Of a DNA stretch of 64,000 nt, positions 55,020 through 64,000 are shown piece after piece; the stretch's first letter is position 1; each line of letters begins with the position of its first letter. The stretch is from Rhodothermales bacterium (GTDB taxonomy: Bacteria > Bacteroidota > Rhodothermia > Rhodothermales > VXPQ01): assembly GCA_022821845.1 (NCBI GenBank), contig JAJECT010000039.1, forward strand, positions 1 through 64,000, written 5' to 3'. The notes under the pieces were generated by a model. The model was given only the letters and a program-made list of their open reading frames with translations, made no database searches and was not told the origin of the DNA. A program made the position numbers and the translations under genes.

Positions 55020-56761
55020 TCGTTCTTCGTCTCCTGATTCCGGCGCTTGCGGGCGCGCTCCTTGCTTTGGGCGGGTGCGGCGCGGACGGCGAGCGCCTTG
55101 CCGACGAGGCCTCTGCTGCGGCGGAGCCGTCGGAGGGGCTGCGTTTTACGCATGTTACGGAGGAGGCCGGGCTGGGCGCGTTTCGGCATGTTACCGGGGC
55201 CTTTGGGGAAATGTGGTTTCCCGAGACGATGGGCGCGGGCGCGGGTTTTCTGGATTACGACGGGGACGGATGGCAGGATATTGCGCTGGTCGCGGGGGGC
55301 GCGTGGCCGGGTCGGGGAGACGTCGCGCCGCCCGCCGTGCGCCTGTATCGAAACGAAGGCGGCTATTTCAGGGAAGTTACCGGGGAAACCGGTCTGGCCA
55401 ACGTACATGCGTACGGGATGGGCCTCGCCATTGCCGACTACGACAACGACGGGGACCCGGATATTTTCCTGACGGCCCTCGGGCGGAACCTGCTGCTAAG
55501 AAACGAACGGTCGGGAGGCCCCGGCGGACAGGTTTCGTTCAGCGACGCGACGCAGGCAGCGGGGCTTGCGGACGACGAGGCCTGGAGTACGTCCGCCATC
55601 TTTTTCGACGCAGACCTGGATGGGCAGCTCGATTTGTACGTAGCGAATTATGTCGCCTGGTCCCCGGAGACCGATATGTGGTGCACCATGAACGGGCGCG
55701 ACAAAACCTACTGTACGCCCAAATTGTACGATGGCGTCCCCAGCCGCTTTTACCGAAACGAGGGCGGCGTTTTCGCGGACCGGACCGCCGAGGCCGGATT
55801 CTTGCCCGCCCCCGGCAAGACGCTGGGCGCCGCCGAATGGGATTTCAACGAAGATGGCTGGCCGGACCTGGTGGCGGCGAACGATACGCAGCGGGATTTG
55901 CTGTATATGAACGACGGAACCGGCGCATTCGTGGAAACGGGGGTGGCCAGCGGCGTCGCCTACGACGCGGACGGCCAGGCGCGCGCGGGGATGGGGGTGG
56001 ACGTGGGCGTGCTGGACCGTACGGGCGCGCCCTCGGTGGTCGTTGGGCATTTCGCCAACGAACCGGCGGGGCTGTATCGCCAGATGGCGCCCGGCGTTTT
56101 CGTGGATCGGGCGGCCCAGTCGCAGGTGGGGTTGCCTTCGCTCCCCACGCTTACCTTCGGGCTATGCCTTTTCGACGCCGACCTGGATGGCGATCTGGAT
56201 ATTTTCCTGGCGAACGGGCATATTTCGCCGGACGTGGAAGGGACTGCGGAGGGCTTGTCGTATCGGCAGGCGCCCCAGCTTTTCCTGAACGACGGGGACG
56301 GTTTTTTTTCCGAATATGCGTTCTCCCTTGCCGCGCCGATGGTGGCCCGCGGGGCGGCGCTGGCCGATTACGACAGGGATGGGGACGAGGATGTGCTGGT
56401 TACGGAGAATGCCGGACCCGTGCACCTGTTGCGTAACGAGACGCAAGGGGGCGCCTGGTTGCGCGTGCGCCTCGAAGGCGTTCGGGGCGCCCGGGACGCT
56501 TTGGGCGCGCAGGTAACGGCGGTCGCGGGCGCGCGGCGGATGACGCGGCGCGTACGGACCGGCTCAAGCTATCTCGTTTCTTCGGAGAAGGCGCTGACGT
56601 TCGGACTGGGCGGGGCCGCGCAGGCGGATACGCTGATTGTCGAGTGGCCCGGCGGCGACGCGACGCGGCATGCGAACATACCCGCCGGACGCGAGGTACA
56701 TATTGTCGAGGGGTCGGGCATTGTGGAAACCGTTACGCCGGCGGGTCGCGACCGTCCCTGA
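55016..56761 (+). CDS. CRTAC1-family lipoprotein (unit B, second; GTG start)
   Basis: This 581-residue lipoprotein starts at GTG 55016 within the preceding stop (GTGA). The signal and lipobox read LLIPALAGALLALGGCGADG. Propeller loops are FLDYDGDGWQDIALVAGG, DYDNDGDPDIFLT, FDADLDGQLDLYVANY and DFNEDGWPDLVAAN. The ASPIC/UnbV end has RRVRTGSSYLVSSEKALTFGLG. The unusual start and overlap indicate translational coupling to the TPR gene. Confidence 0.83.
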   Translation: MIVLRLLIPALAGALLALGGCGADGERLADEASAAAEPSEGLRFTHVTEEAGLGAFRHVTGAFGEMWFPETMGAGAGFLDYDGDGWQDIALVAGGAWPGRGDVAPPAVRLYRNEGGYFREVTGETGLANVHAYGMGLAIADYDNDGDPDIFLTALGRNLLLRNERSGGPGGQVSFSDATQAAGLADDEAWSTSAIFFDADLDGQLDLYVANYVAWSPETDMWCTMNGRDKTYCTPKLYDGVPSRFYRNEGGVFADRTAEAGFLPAPGKTLGAAEWDFNEDGWPDLVAANDTQRDLLYMNDGTGAFVETGVASGVAYDADGQARAGMGVDVGVLDRTGAPSVVVGHFANEPAGLYRQMAPGVFVDRAAQSQVGLPSLPTLTFGLCLFDADLDGDLDIFLANGHISPDVEGTAEGLSYRQAPQLFLNDGDGFFSEYAFSLAAPMVARGAALADYDRDGDEDVLVTENAGPVHLLRNETQGGAWLRVRLEGVRGARDALGAQVTAVAGARRMTRRVRTGSSYLVSSEKALTFGLGGAAQADTLIVEWPGGDATRHANIPAGREVHIVEGSGIVETVTPAGRDRP

Positions 56762-56763
56762 CT

Positions 56764-56793
56764 TGGGCTGCTCTGGGCTGCTCTGGGCTGCTC
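56764..56793 (+). repeat. 10-bp tandem repeat, three copies
   Basis: TGGGCTGCTC is repeated exactly three times, starting two bases after the CRTAC1 stop codon. It lies within the 187-base gap before the next TPR gene. Confidence 0.9.
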
Positions 56794-56948
56794 TGTGCCG
56801 ACCCGGGCGTTTGGGCCAGGCACAGGCGGGCAAGCGTACGCAAATGCGGTAATGCAGTATGCCTATCCTTTTCTTATACGAAATATCGTACGGCAAGGTT
56901 ACGTTTGCGGGATACGCTCGTCAAAATCGCTTCGCCCGGCGCGTCGCC

Positions 56949-58115
56949 ATGGCCCTGAAAGCCGTTATGCCTCAATCGTTGAAACCAGCGGAAAAAGCCG
57001 CAGATTCGGCGCCTTGCGGGCTGCGTCGGCGTATGCTTGCGCCGGCGTGCTTCGCGGCGGCGCTTGCATGGGCCGGGTGCGGCGCGCCGCCCGAGACGCC
57101 GGCGGAACGCTTGCAATCCGCAGACGAGGAAGTCCGCCGCTTGCTTGTGGAAGCGCGGGCGGAAGCCGAGGCGGGGCGGTACCCGGAGGCGCTTGCGCTG
57201 ACGGACCGCTTGCTGAATCGCGCTCCCGACTTGCCGGAAGCCTACCTGCTGCTGGGGAACATTCGGATGCGCGCGTATCAGCTGGCGCCAGCGGACGAAG
57301 CGTTTGCCCGCGCGGTGGCCCTGGACCCGTATTTGCGCGACGGTTGGTTTCGGCGGGGGCATGTCGCATTCGAAGAGGGGCGCTACAGCGAGGCGATCCG
57401 GCGGTATCGGCTTCAGCGGGAAGCCATCCTGTCTTCTCCGGCGTCTGTGCGGGCGTTTTATCGGCGGACGGACGCCGCCGCGTTGTCCCGGACCTGGGCG
57501 CAGACGGGGCGCGCGTACGAGCTGCTGAACCTTCCCGACAGCGCGGCGTGGGCATACGGGGAAGCGCTTGCGCAGGATTCGACCCATGCGCAGGTTCATG
57601 CCTGGCTGGCCGAATTGCATGACGAGGCGGGGCGGACGGAAAAGGCGCTGCCGCATGCGCGGGCGGCCTGGGCGCAGGATCGGGAACAGGCGGATTTTGC
57701 GTATCGGCTGGGTGCGTTATTGCTCAAAACCGGCGACGCGGCGCGCGCGTTGCCCTTGCTGGAGCGCGCCGCGCGCGAGAAACCCTACGAGTCTTCGTTT
57801 CGGTACAACTACGGACGCGCGTTGATTGCGCTGGGCCAGATTGAAGAAGGGCAGCGGCATGTGGACGCTACGGAAGCGCTGGAGGAACTGGACAACCAGA
57901 TCGGCATGGCCCGCGCAGCCGCGGCGTATTATCCCGACGATCCGGCGCGGTGGCGCGCGCTGGCCCGCTGGTTTGCGCAAGCCGGACGCGAAACCGAACG
58001 GCGACAGGCGCTGGAGATAGCCCGGGCCGCTGCCGTTCGGCAACGCGCAGCGGGCAAGACGCCGGAGGGCGTTCCTGTCGAATCGCCGCCCGCATCCGAC
58101 GCTGAAACCCGATAA
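56949..58115 (+). CDS. TPR-repeat lipoprotein (unit B, second)
   Basis: This 388-residue protein has a signal and lipobox (FAAALAWAGCGAPPE), then about eight TPRs including RAPDLPEAYLLLGNIRMRAYQ, DPYLRDGWFRRGHVAFEEGRY, DSAAWAYGEAL, WLAELHDEAGR and YESSFRYNYGRALIALG. It is the most divergent of the four TPR proteins. The start at ATG 56949 is used because upstream in-frame sequence lacks signal-peptide character. It is followed by another TPR gene after four bases. Confidence 0.78.
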   Translation: MALKAVMPQSLKPAEKAADSAPCGLRRRMLAPACFAAALAWAGCGAPPETPAERLQSADEEVRRLLVEARAEAEAGRYPEALALTDRLLNRAPDLPEAYLLLGNIRMRAYQLAPADEAFARAVALDPYLRDGWFRRGHVAFEEGRYSEAIRRYRLQREAILSSPASVRAFYRRTDAAALSRTWAQTGRAYELLNLPDSAAWAYGEALAQDSTHAQVHAWLAELHDEAGRTEKALPHARAAWAQDREQADFAYRLGALLLKTGDAARALPLLERAAREKPYESSFRYNYGRALIALGQIEEGQRHVDATEALEELDNQIGMARAAAAYYPDDPARWRALARWFAQAGRETERRQALEIARAAAVRQRAAGKTPEGVPVESPPASDAETR

Positions 58116-58119
58116 CGCC

Positions 58120-59481
58120 ATGCGCAAAAACGCTTTCCTGTGTGCGATTCGCGGCGGCGGGCGGCGGCTTGCCTGCGCCTCGTCGTCTCTCAAGTCCTCT
58201 CCGCCGATCCGGGTCAAGACGGGTTTGCGGGGGACGCTATGCCTGCCCCTGCTTGCCCTGCTGTGCCTGGCGTGGGTCGGGGGGTGCGCAAACGAACCGC
58301 GCCATCAGGAAGATATGGAAGCCCCGGATGCGCCCGGCCTGCGGGATGCGCAACCGATGTCCCCTGCGGCCAGCCGTTTCCTTCGGCTGGGCAGCGAAGC
58401 CCTGAGCCGGAGCGACTTCGCGCAAGCCTTCGCTTTCGCGGACAGCGCGGCTGCGGCGGCCCCGGAACTGGCGGACATTCCGTTTTTGCGCGGCCGCATT
58501 TACGCCGGACTGCACCGGCTGGACAAGGCGGATTCCGCGTACCGGGCCGTCCTGGCGATTCGTCCGTCGTATCCGGGGGTCTGGAACAACCTGGGCAATA
58601 CGGCCTGGCTCCGGCAGGAGTACGGAGAATCGGTGGCGCGCTACCGCCGCGAACTGGCGATGGCCCCCGACCCGCGCCCCTGGCTGGGGATGGCCCGCGC
58701 CTACATCGAACTGGGCGAGACGGACAGCGCCCGCCATGCTTTCGGCGAGGCGCTGGCGCTGGACAGCACGTTTGCGCAGGCCCATTTCGGGGTGGCGTTG
58801 CTCATGGACGATTTGGGGGATTTCGAGGGCGCGCTCCATAGCGCCCGCCGCGCGCTGGCGCATGCCCCCGATAATCTCGAATATCGATACCATACCGCTT
58901 CGTACCTTGTCAAACTGGGGCGGTGGGAAGAGGCGTTGGCTCCGCTGGAAGCTGTTGCGCAGGCGTGGCCGTGGCATCAGGGCGCGCATTACAACCTGGG
59001 CCAGGCGCTGATGCGTCTGGGCCGGGCGGACGAAGCGGAAGCGATGCAGCAGTACGCCGAGGAACTTCGTACGCTCCAGGCGCAAATTACGAACCAGACC
59101 ACTGCGTCCCGGACCTATGCGGAAGACCCCTACGCGCATGCGGGCCTGGGCGCGTTATTGCGGCAGGCCCGCCGATACGACGAAGCCATGAAAGCCTACG
59201 GCGTAGCGATTTATCTGGACCCCGGGAATGCCGATTTTCGAAACAATGTGGCTGTGCTGCATTTGTTGCAGGGCGACACCCTGTCCGCGATTCGATCATT
59301 CGAGCGTATGGCGCAGGCGGACGCCGCCAATGTCCACGCCCTGATCAACCTGGGCAGTTTGTACGCCCTGTCGGGGGATTCGGACCCTGCGCGGCGGGCC
59401 TGGGAAGCCGCCTTGCGCATCGAACCGGACAATGCCATGGCGCGCCGCTCGCTGGCTCGCCTGGCCGCTTCCGGGCCATGA
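58120..59481 (+). CDS. TPR-repeat lipoprotein (unit B, third)
   Basis: This 453-residue protein has a long N-terminal region, a hydrophobic stretch and lipobox LLALLCLAWVGGCANEP, then about ten TPRs. Family words include APELADIPFLRGRIYAGLHRLD, PSYPGVWNNLGNTAWLRQEYGE, DSARHAFGEAL, PDNLEYRYHTASYLVKLG and PWHQGAHYNLGQALMRLG. Its stop overlaps the second TBDR of unit B by ATGA. The close link to both TBDR and CRTAC1 genes suggests a shared assembly. Confidence 0.8.
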   Translation: MRKNAFLCAIRGGGRRLACASSSLKSSPPIRVKTGLRGTLCLPLLALLCLAWVGGCANEPRHQEDMEAPDAPGLRDAQPMSPAASRFLRLGSEALSRSDFAQAFAFADSAAAAAPELADIPFLRGRIYAGLHRLDKADSAYRAVLAIRPSYPGVWNNLGNTAWLRQEYGESVARYRRELAMAPDPRPWLGMARAYIELGETDSARHAFGEALALDSTFAQAHFGVALLMDDLGDFEGALHSARRALAHAPDNLEYRYHTASYLVKLGRWEEALAPLEAVAQAWPWHQGAHYNLGQALMRLGRADEAEAMQQYAEELRTLQAQITNQTTASRTYAEDPYAHAGLGALLRQARRYDEAMKAYGVAIYLDPGNADFRNNVAVLHLLQGDTLSAIRSFERMAQADAANVHALINLGSLYALSGDSDPARRAWEAALRIEPDNAMARRSLARLAASGP

Positions 59482-61763
59482 CGTTGCGGGGCCTGCATAG
59501 CGCGCATGTCCGCCTGTGGGCGCTGGCGGTCCTCGCGGGGATCGTCGGATTGGCTCCGGGCCTGGCGCCCGACGCGCAGGCGCAATCCGCCTCCGTTCGG
59601 GGTTTCGTTACGACAGAGCCGGGCGGAGAATCGCTTCAGGGCGTCAATGTGTCCATCGACAACCTGACCGGCGCGCTGAAGGGCGCAGCGTCCAACGAAG
59701 ACGGATTTTTTCTTATCGGACGCATTTCCCCCGGTCGCTACGCGTTGCAGGCTTCCTTCGTGGGGTTCGTTACGTATGTGGATACGCTGGATATAGCCGC
59801 CGACGACCGCCTGCTGGTCAATATCGTCCTTCGGGAAGACGCCCTCGCCATGGAGGGCATTTCCGTCGAGGCGGAGCGCGAGGACGGCGCGGCGCGCGTG
59901 ACGGCCGGGCGGCAAACCATCCGCCCGGAAGATATCGACCTGATTCCGTCGCCGGACGTGTCGGGGGACCTGGTGTCCTATCTTTCCACCATACCCAGCG
60001 TCGTGCTGATGGGGGATCGGGGCGGGCAGGTGTTCATTCGGGGCGGCGAGCCTACGCAAAACCTGACGCTGCTGGACGGGATCGAGATTTACCAGCCCTT
60101 CCACGTGCTGGGTTTTTATTCGGCGTTCTCTTCCGAAATCGTCAGTCGGGCCGATGTGTACGCCGGGGGATTCGGGGCGGAATTTTCGGGCAGAATCTCC
60201 TCGGTCATCGATGTGCATTCCCGCAACGGCAACAAGCGCGATTTCCATGCCTCCGCGGCCCTCTCGCCGTTTACCAGCGCGGGGCATCTCGAAGGGCCGC
60301 TTTTGCCGGGCCGCATTTCTTTTCTGGGGGCCGCCCGGTATTCGATGCTGGACGGGTTGGCTTCCCGGTACGTGTCCGCGCCGCTTCCCTACGTATTCGA
60401 CGACGCGTTTGGTAAAATTCATGCGCGCCTCGGGCCGAATCGCCAGCTCTCCGTAACGGGACTGAGGACGTTTGACCGGGGTACGCTTACGCCCACCGAC
60501 GACCCCTTGCGGCGAAGCGACGAGGTCAGCTGGCGCAACACGGCGCTTGGCGTCCGCTACCTTTCCGCGCCCCGCATCCTTCCGATCCTGAGCGAGGTGC
60601 TCGTGTCCGTTTCTCGCCTCGAGAGTTCCTTTGGGCCGCGCGGGGAGCCGACCCGGATTTCCGATCTCGAATTGTTCAATCTGGCCGTCAATATGACGAA
60701 TTTCGCCCAGCGTTCGGAGGTCAAGTGGGGGTTTTTCCTGCGTACGCCCCTTACGGAAACGGCGCTGGGCGGGTTGTTTCAGAACCTTATGATCGGGCGG
60801 GGCGCGCCCACGAACATAGGCGCGTACATTCAGCCGGAAATATACGCGGGCGGCGGGCTCTACGTCCGCCCCGGGCTCACCGTGCAAACGATGGGCAACA
60901 CGGGCGACTATTTCGAACCCCGGCTGCGCCTGCGCCTGCAGCGCGGCATTCACGAATGGAGCGCGGCGGCGGGCGTTTACAGGCAGGTTACGGTGGGCCT
61001 GAGCGACCGCCGCGACGCCACCAACATTTTTACCGCGTGGGTGCAAACGCCTTCCAGCGAGGCCATGCGCTCCATGCATGCGCTGCTTGGCTACCGGGTC
61101 GAACCTGCCGCCTGGCTGGAATGCTCCATCGAGGGGTTTTACAAGAACATGGACCACATTTTCATTGGGGAATGGACCGCGTTTCCGGGCTTTACCACGC
61201 GCTTGCAAGAGGCCCACGGCGCCGCGTACGGGTTCGATTTGCGGCTGGAAGTGCGTCGCCCCCGTTTTTACGGATTTGTGAATTACGGGCTGTCTTCTAC
61301 CCGCTACGAAATCGATCCGGCGAGTCCGGCGGTGAACAATCCCGGGCGGTTTCGCCCGCCCCACGACCGGCGCCACCAGGTGAATGTGCTGGGCAAGGCG
61401 GCGGTATACGGTTTCGACATAAGCGCCCGGTGGCAATTCGGCTCCGGATTGCCGTATACGCCCGTCTCGGGGTTCGACGGGTTCGTGTTGATGGATGGCC
61501 CCGTCAACGTCCGCAACGTCCGCGGATTTCCCCGCGTCATCTACGAAAGCATTCCGTACCAGGGTACGCTTCCGACGTATCACCGGCTGGACGTTACCGT
61601 GGAACGGGCCTTCGATCTGCCCGCCGGGGTGGAAATGACCATACAGGCCGGCGTGATGAACGCCTATGACCGGGCGAACCTCTTTACGCTGGATTTGCTT
61701 ACGGCCCGCCGCACCGATCAATTGCCCCTTGTTCCCATCGCGGGCCTGAAGGTCCAGTTTTAG
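59478..61763 (+). CDS. TonB-dependent receptor (unit B, second)
   Basis: This 761-residue outer-membrane receptor starts within the TPR stop (ATGA). The signal (LWALAVLAGIVGLAPGLAPDAQA) precedes a regulatory-like domain (RGFVTTEPGGESLQGVNVSI, KGAASNEDGFFLIG). The plug has VFIRGGEPTQNLTLLDGIE and DVYAGGFGAEFSGRISSVID. The barrel ends VPIAGLKVQF. It matches the unit A gene 41697-44048 over its whole length, including FRPPHDRRHQ. A DUF4249-like lipoprotein follows after two bases. Confidence 0.88.
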   Translation: MTLRGLHSAHVRLWALAVLAGIVGLAPGLAPDAQAQSASVRGFVTTEPGGESLQGVNVSIDNLTGALKGAASNEDGFFLIGRISPGRYALQASFVGFVTYVDTLDIAADDRLLVNIVLREDALAMEGISVEAEREDGAARVTAGRQTIRPEDIDLIPSPDVSGDLVSYLSTIPSVVLMGDRGGQVFIRGGEPTQNLTLLDGIEIYQPFHVLGFYSAFSSEIVSRADVYAGGFGAEFSGRISSVIDVHSRNGNKRDFHASAALSPFTSAGHLEGPLLPGRISFLGAARYSMLDGLASRYVSAPLPYVFDDAFGKIHARLGPNRQLSVTGLRTFDRGTLTPTDDPLRRSDEVSWRNTALGVRYLSAPRILPILSEVLVSVSRLESSFGPRGEPTRISDLELFNLAVNMTNFAQRSEVKWGFFLRTPLTETALGGLFQNLMIGRGAPTNIGAYIQPEIYAGGGLYVRPGLTVQTMGNTGDYFEPRLRLRLQRGIHEWSAAAGVYRQVTVGLSDRRDATNIFTAWVQTPSSEAMRSMHALLGYRVEPAAWLECSIEGFYKNMDHIFIGEWTAFPGFTTRLQEAHGAAYGFDLRLEVRRPRFYGFVNYGLSSTRYEIDPASPAVNNPGRFRPPHDRRHQVNVLGKAAVYGFDISARWQFGSGLPYTPVSGFDGFVLMDGPVNVRNVRGFPRVIYESIPYQGTLPTYHRLDVTVERAFDLPAGVEMTIQAGVMNAYDRANLFTLDLLTARRTDQLPLVPIAGLKVQF

Positions 61764-61765
61764 CT

Positions 61766-62875
61766 ATGCCAGTTGCAGATATGATTGCGAAGCGCCTGCG
61801 AAAGAAATGGCTTGTCTGGCTTCTTCCGGCGGTTATGCTGCCGGTTCTGCTCCTTTCGACCGCTGGCTGCGAGGAAAGCGTGGACGCCCTTACCGGGACC
61901 GATATTCCCTTTACGATCTGGGGTTTTCTGGATTCCGCCGCCGACACGCAATACGTTCGCGTCTTCGAGGTGGCGGACGAACTGATCCCCGACCGGGAGG
62001 CCGGGATCGACGCCCGCGTATTTTCCACGCATCTTGCGACGGGCAAGCGCCTGGAATGGACCTACGAGCGCGTGCATTTCGACAGTTTGATCTCCGGACA
62101 TTTCTTCATGGCGCCTTTCCGGCCGGAATACGAGGCGCGGTATTTGCTGGAAGTGGTTCGTTCGGACGGCGAAACGGCGCGCGTCGAATTGACCGTGCCG
62201 CCCGCCGCGCAGTTTACGCTGGAAAGCGGCGCGTCCAGCGTACAGATTCCTGTCTTTATCGACGGAGACGTGCCGAACCTCATCGGGCTGCGCGTAACGT
62301 ACCACGCCATCAATGTGCCTCCTCCGCAAGCCTGGCCGCAGGGATCCCCGGTGGCCCCCGCCGTGCAGTTGCCGGTGATCGTTTCGTACGACGACCGGGT
62401 CGAACGCATCCCCGGAGGCTGGCGTTTCACGATAGATATAGCGGGGGATTTCGAGATTGTCCGGGCGGCCTACCAGATCAATTGCCTGATTACCGATCCG
62501 GAAGAAAGCGCGCCGGACATATGGCTTCGCAAGGTGGAATTCTCGGGCCTGCTGGCGGATTCGTCCTGGTCGCCTCCCGGCCGGGTGTTCGACGCGAACC
62601 TGCTTGCGGTGCCGGGCACGTTTTCCAACGTGCAGAACGGCTACGGCTTTTTCGGCGCCGGGGAGGGCATAGGCCTGGAATGGACTCCTTCGACGGAAAC
62701 GAGTCTTCAGGCCGGGTATAATTTCCTGCCCCGGTGCACGGGCCTGACGCCTCGCAACGTGCCGGAGTGCCATAACCCCCCGGAGCCGTGCGTGAGCGAA
62801 ATTTTTCAGGGGATCGAAGGATTTGCGCAGGGAAAGAGCGGAAACGTATTGCATCCGAGCGATAAACGTCGTTAA
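61766..62875 (+). CDS. DUF4249-like outer-membrane lipoprotein (unit B)
   Basis: This 369-residue lipoprotein has an N-terminal hydrophobic stretch and lipobox LLLSTAGCEES, then GTDIPFTIWGFLDSAADTQYVRVFEV, which parallels the unit A protein (GTDVPYSIYGVLSPQLDSQWV). It has VELTVPPAAQF and a NGYGFFGAGEGIGLEW end. The C-terminal extension holds four Cys not found in the unit A copy. It is expected to partner the preceding TBDR. Confidence 0.65.
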   Translation: MPVADMIAKRLRKKWLVWLLPAVMLPVLLLSTAGCEESVDALTGTDIPFTIWGFLDSAADTQYVRVFEVADELIPDREAGIDARVFSTHLATGKRLEWTYERVHFDSLISGHFFMAPFRPEYEARYLLEVVRSDGETARVELTVPPAAQFTLESGASSVQIPVFIDGDVPNLIGLRVTYHAINVPPPQAWPQGSPVAPAVQLPVIVSYDDRVERIPGGWRFTIDIAGDFEIVRAAYQINCLITDPEESAPDIWLRKVEFSGLLADSSWSPPGRVFDANLLAVPGTFSNVQNGYGFFGAGEGIGLEWTPSTETSLQAGYNFLPRCTGLTPRNVPECHNPPEPCVSEIFQGIEGFAQGKSGNVLHPSDKRR

Positions 62876-62941
62876 ATACAGTGTGCGCGGCGGTCGCCGC
62901 CGTCGCGTTTCCGTTTTTCCGTCGATTTATTTTCTGGTTTT

Positions 62942-64000
62942 ATGCGACATATCGTCAATCCCGATATCTACGACGTGGTGATTGTCGGCTCGGGCGCCGG
63001 CGGGGGGATGGCGGCGTACGTACTGGCCCAGGCGGGCGCGAAGGTGGCGATGCTGGAGGCGGGCCCCATGTGGGACGCAGCGGCGGACGGCGACATGTTC
63101 ACCTGGAATTATACGTCGCCAGCGCGCGGGGCGTCTTCGAAGGAGAAACCGTTCGGCGAATTCGACGGGTGCATCGGGGGCTGGGAAATCGAGGGCGAGC
63201 CGTACACCCGCGCGGAGGGGACGGAATGGGACTGGTTCCGGGCGCGCATGCTGGGAGGGCGCACGAACCACTGGGGCCGCATTTCGTTGCGGTTCGGCCC
63301 GGACGATTTTCGCGGATATAGCCTGGACGGCTTGGGGGACGATTGGCCCATAGGGTACGAAGACCTTGCGCCGTGGTACGACAAGCTGGATCGCCTTGTG
63401 GGTATTTTCGGCAACCGGGACGGGTTTTACAACGAGCCGGACGGGGATTTCTTGCCGCCGCCCGCGCCGCGGTTGCATGAGCTGCTCGTTATGCAGGGCG
63501 CGGCCCGGCTGGGCATTCCGGTCCTGGCGAACCGCCTTTCCATCCTGACGAAAGCCCACAACGGGCGGGTTGCGTGCCATTTTTGCGGGCAGTGCGGGCG
63601 GGGGTGCGCCACGGGTTCGAATTTTTCCTCGCCGTCGGTGCTGCTGCCTCCGGCCCTCGACACGGGGCGGTTGACCATTGTGGACCAGGCCATGGCGCGG
63701 GAAATTCTCACGGACGAGGAGGGATTGGCCACCGGGGTGTCGTACGTGAACCGGAACGACATGCAGGAATACGCGGTGCGCGGCCGGGTTGTCGTGCTGG
63801 CGGCCAGCGCATGCGAAACGGCCCGGTTGCTGCTGAATTCGACCTCGTCCCGGCATCCGGCGGGCCTGGCCAATGCAAGCGGCGTCGTCGGGCGGTATCT
63901 TATGGATTCCACGGGCGCGAGCGTGGCCGGCATTTTTCCGCAACTGGTCGGGCGCGCGGCGTACAACGAAGACGGCGTAGGCGGAGCGCACATCTACATT
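62942..64000 (+). CDS. GMC-type oxidoreductase (partial, runs off the end)
   Basis: The first 353 residues of a GMC-like FAD oxidoreductase are present. The FAD-binding motif is DVVIVGSGAGGGMAAYVLAQAGAKVAMLEAG. Next come LGGRTNHWGRISLRF, a Cys-rich CHFCGQCGRGC segment and RVVVLAASACETARLLLNS. The frame is open to base 64000. Related enzymes in these bacteria often work with a gluconate-2-dehydrogenase subunit 3-type partner; none is seen before the end. It lies 66 bases after the unit B lipoprotein, so cotranscription is possible. Substrate is unknown. Confidence 0.85.
   Translation, partial: MRHIVNPDIYDVVIVGSGAGGGMAAYVLAQAGAKVAMLEAGPMWDAAADGDMFTWNYTSPARGASSKEKPFGEFDGCIGGWEIEGEPYTRAEGTEWDWFRARMLGGRTNHWGRISLRFGPDDFRGYSLDGLGDDWPIGYEDLAPWYDKLDRLVGIFGNRDGFYNEPDGDFLPPPAPRLHELLVMQGAARLGIPVLANRLSILTKAHNGRVACHFCGQCGRGCATGSNFSSPSVLLPPALDTGRLTIVDQAMAREILTDEEGLATGVSYVNRNDMQEYAVRGRVVVLAASACETARLLLNSTSSRHPAGLANASGVVGRYLMDSTGASVAGIFPQLVGRAAYNEDGVGGAHIYI

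Noticed and set aside
58923-59477. N-terminal extension of the second unit B TBDR frame
   Set aside because: It lies out of frame within the TPR gene. The receptor signal peptide starts at 59478.

Overview
The window is about 60% GC and reads as a chromosomal segment of a marine-type member of the Bacteroidota/FCB group, most likely Rhodothermia (Rhodothermaeota). The evidence is a secreted protein with a type IX secretion sorting domain (LSQNYPNPFNP motif), TonB-dependent receptors with carboxypeptidase-regulatory N-termini, PorV/PorQ-like barrels, CRTAC1 (FG-GAP plus ASPIC/UnbV) proteins, and D-tagaturonate epimerase and RhaI-type rhamnose isomerase genes. No rRNA, tRNA, CRISPR array or transcriptional regulator was recognised. 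The taxonomic placement is inference.

Layout. (1) 1-12,000 is an accessory region. It has a tyrosine recombinase, a 1377-residue secreted T9SS-type protein, an AAA ATPase with a possibly truncated partner, a SAM methyltransferase, and five small coiled-coil membrane-protein genes. Each of the five has its own near-consensus TTGNNT-N17-TATANT promoter. Three of them share almost identical 5' and 3' ends around divergent middles, and one copy carries a fragment of the permease gene that lies 4 kb away. (2) 12,050-21,675 (+) is a rhamnose catabolic cluster: NCS1-like permease, small membrane protein, RhaI, RhaB, RhaD-type aldolase/dehydrogenase, then LutA, LutB and LutC. Together these could take L-rhamnose to DHAP, lactate and pyruvate. 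(3) 21,962-26,896 (-) is a compact operon of MmsA/IolA-type dehydrogenase, IolC-type kinase, LacD-type aldolase and UxaE-type epimerase, separated from lutC by an AT-rich island. A zinc alcohol dehydrogenase (27,189-28,223, +) diverges from it.

(4) 28,305-64,000 (+) holds two copies of one large outer-membrane and secretion locus, each behind its own promoter. Unit A (28,478-45,004): TBDR, T9SS-like secreted protein, PorV-like barrel, CRTAC1, CRTAC1, TPR lipoprotein, degenerate alpha/beta hydrolase, second TBDR, DUF4249-like lipoprotein. Unit B (45,214-62,875): TBDR, secreted protein, PorV-like barrel, CRTAC1, TPR, CRTAC1, TPR, TPR, second TBDR, DUF4249-like lipoprotein, then a GMC oxidoreductase running off the end. 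Genes within each unit are tightly packed, often with ATGA or GTGA overlaps. No SusD gene is present. The units look like a duplicated, uncharacterised system for capture, processing or export of an unknown substrate at the outer membrane.
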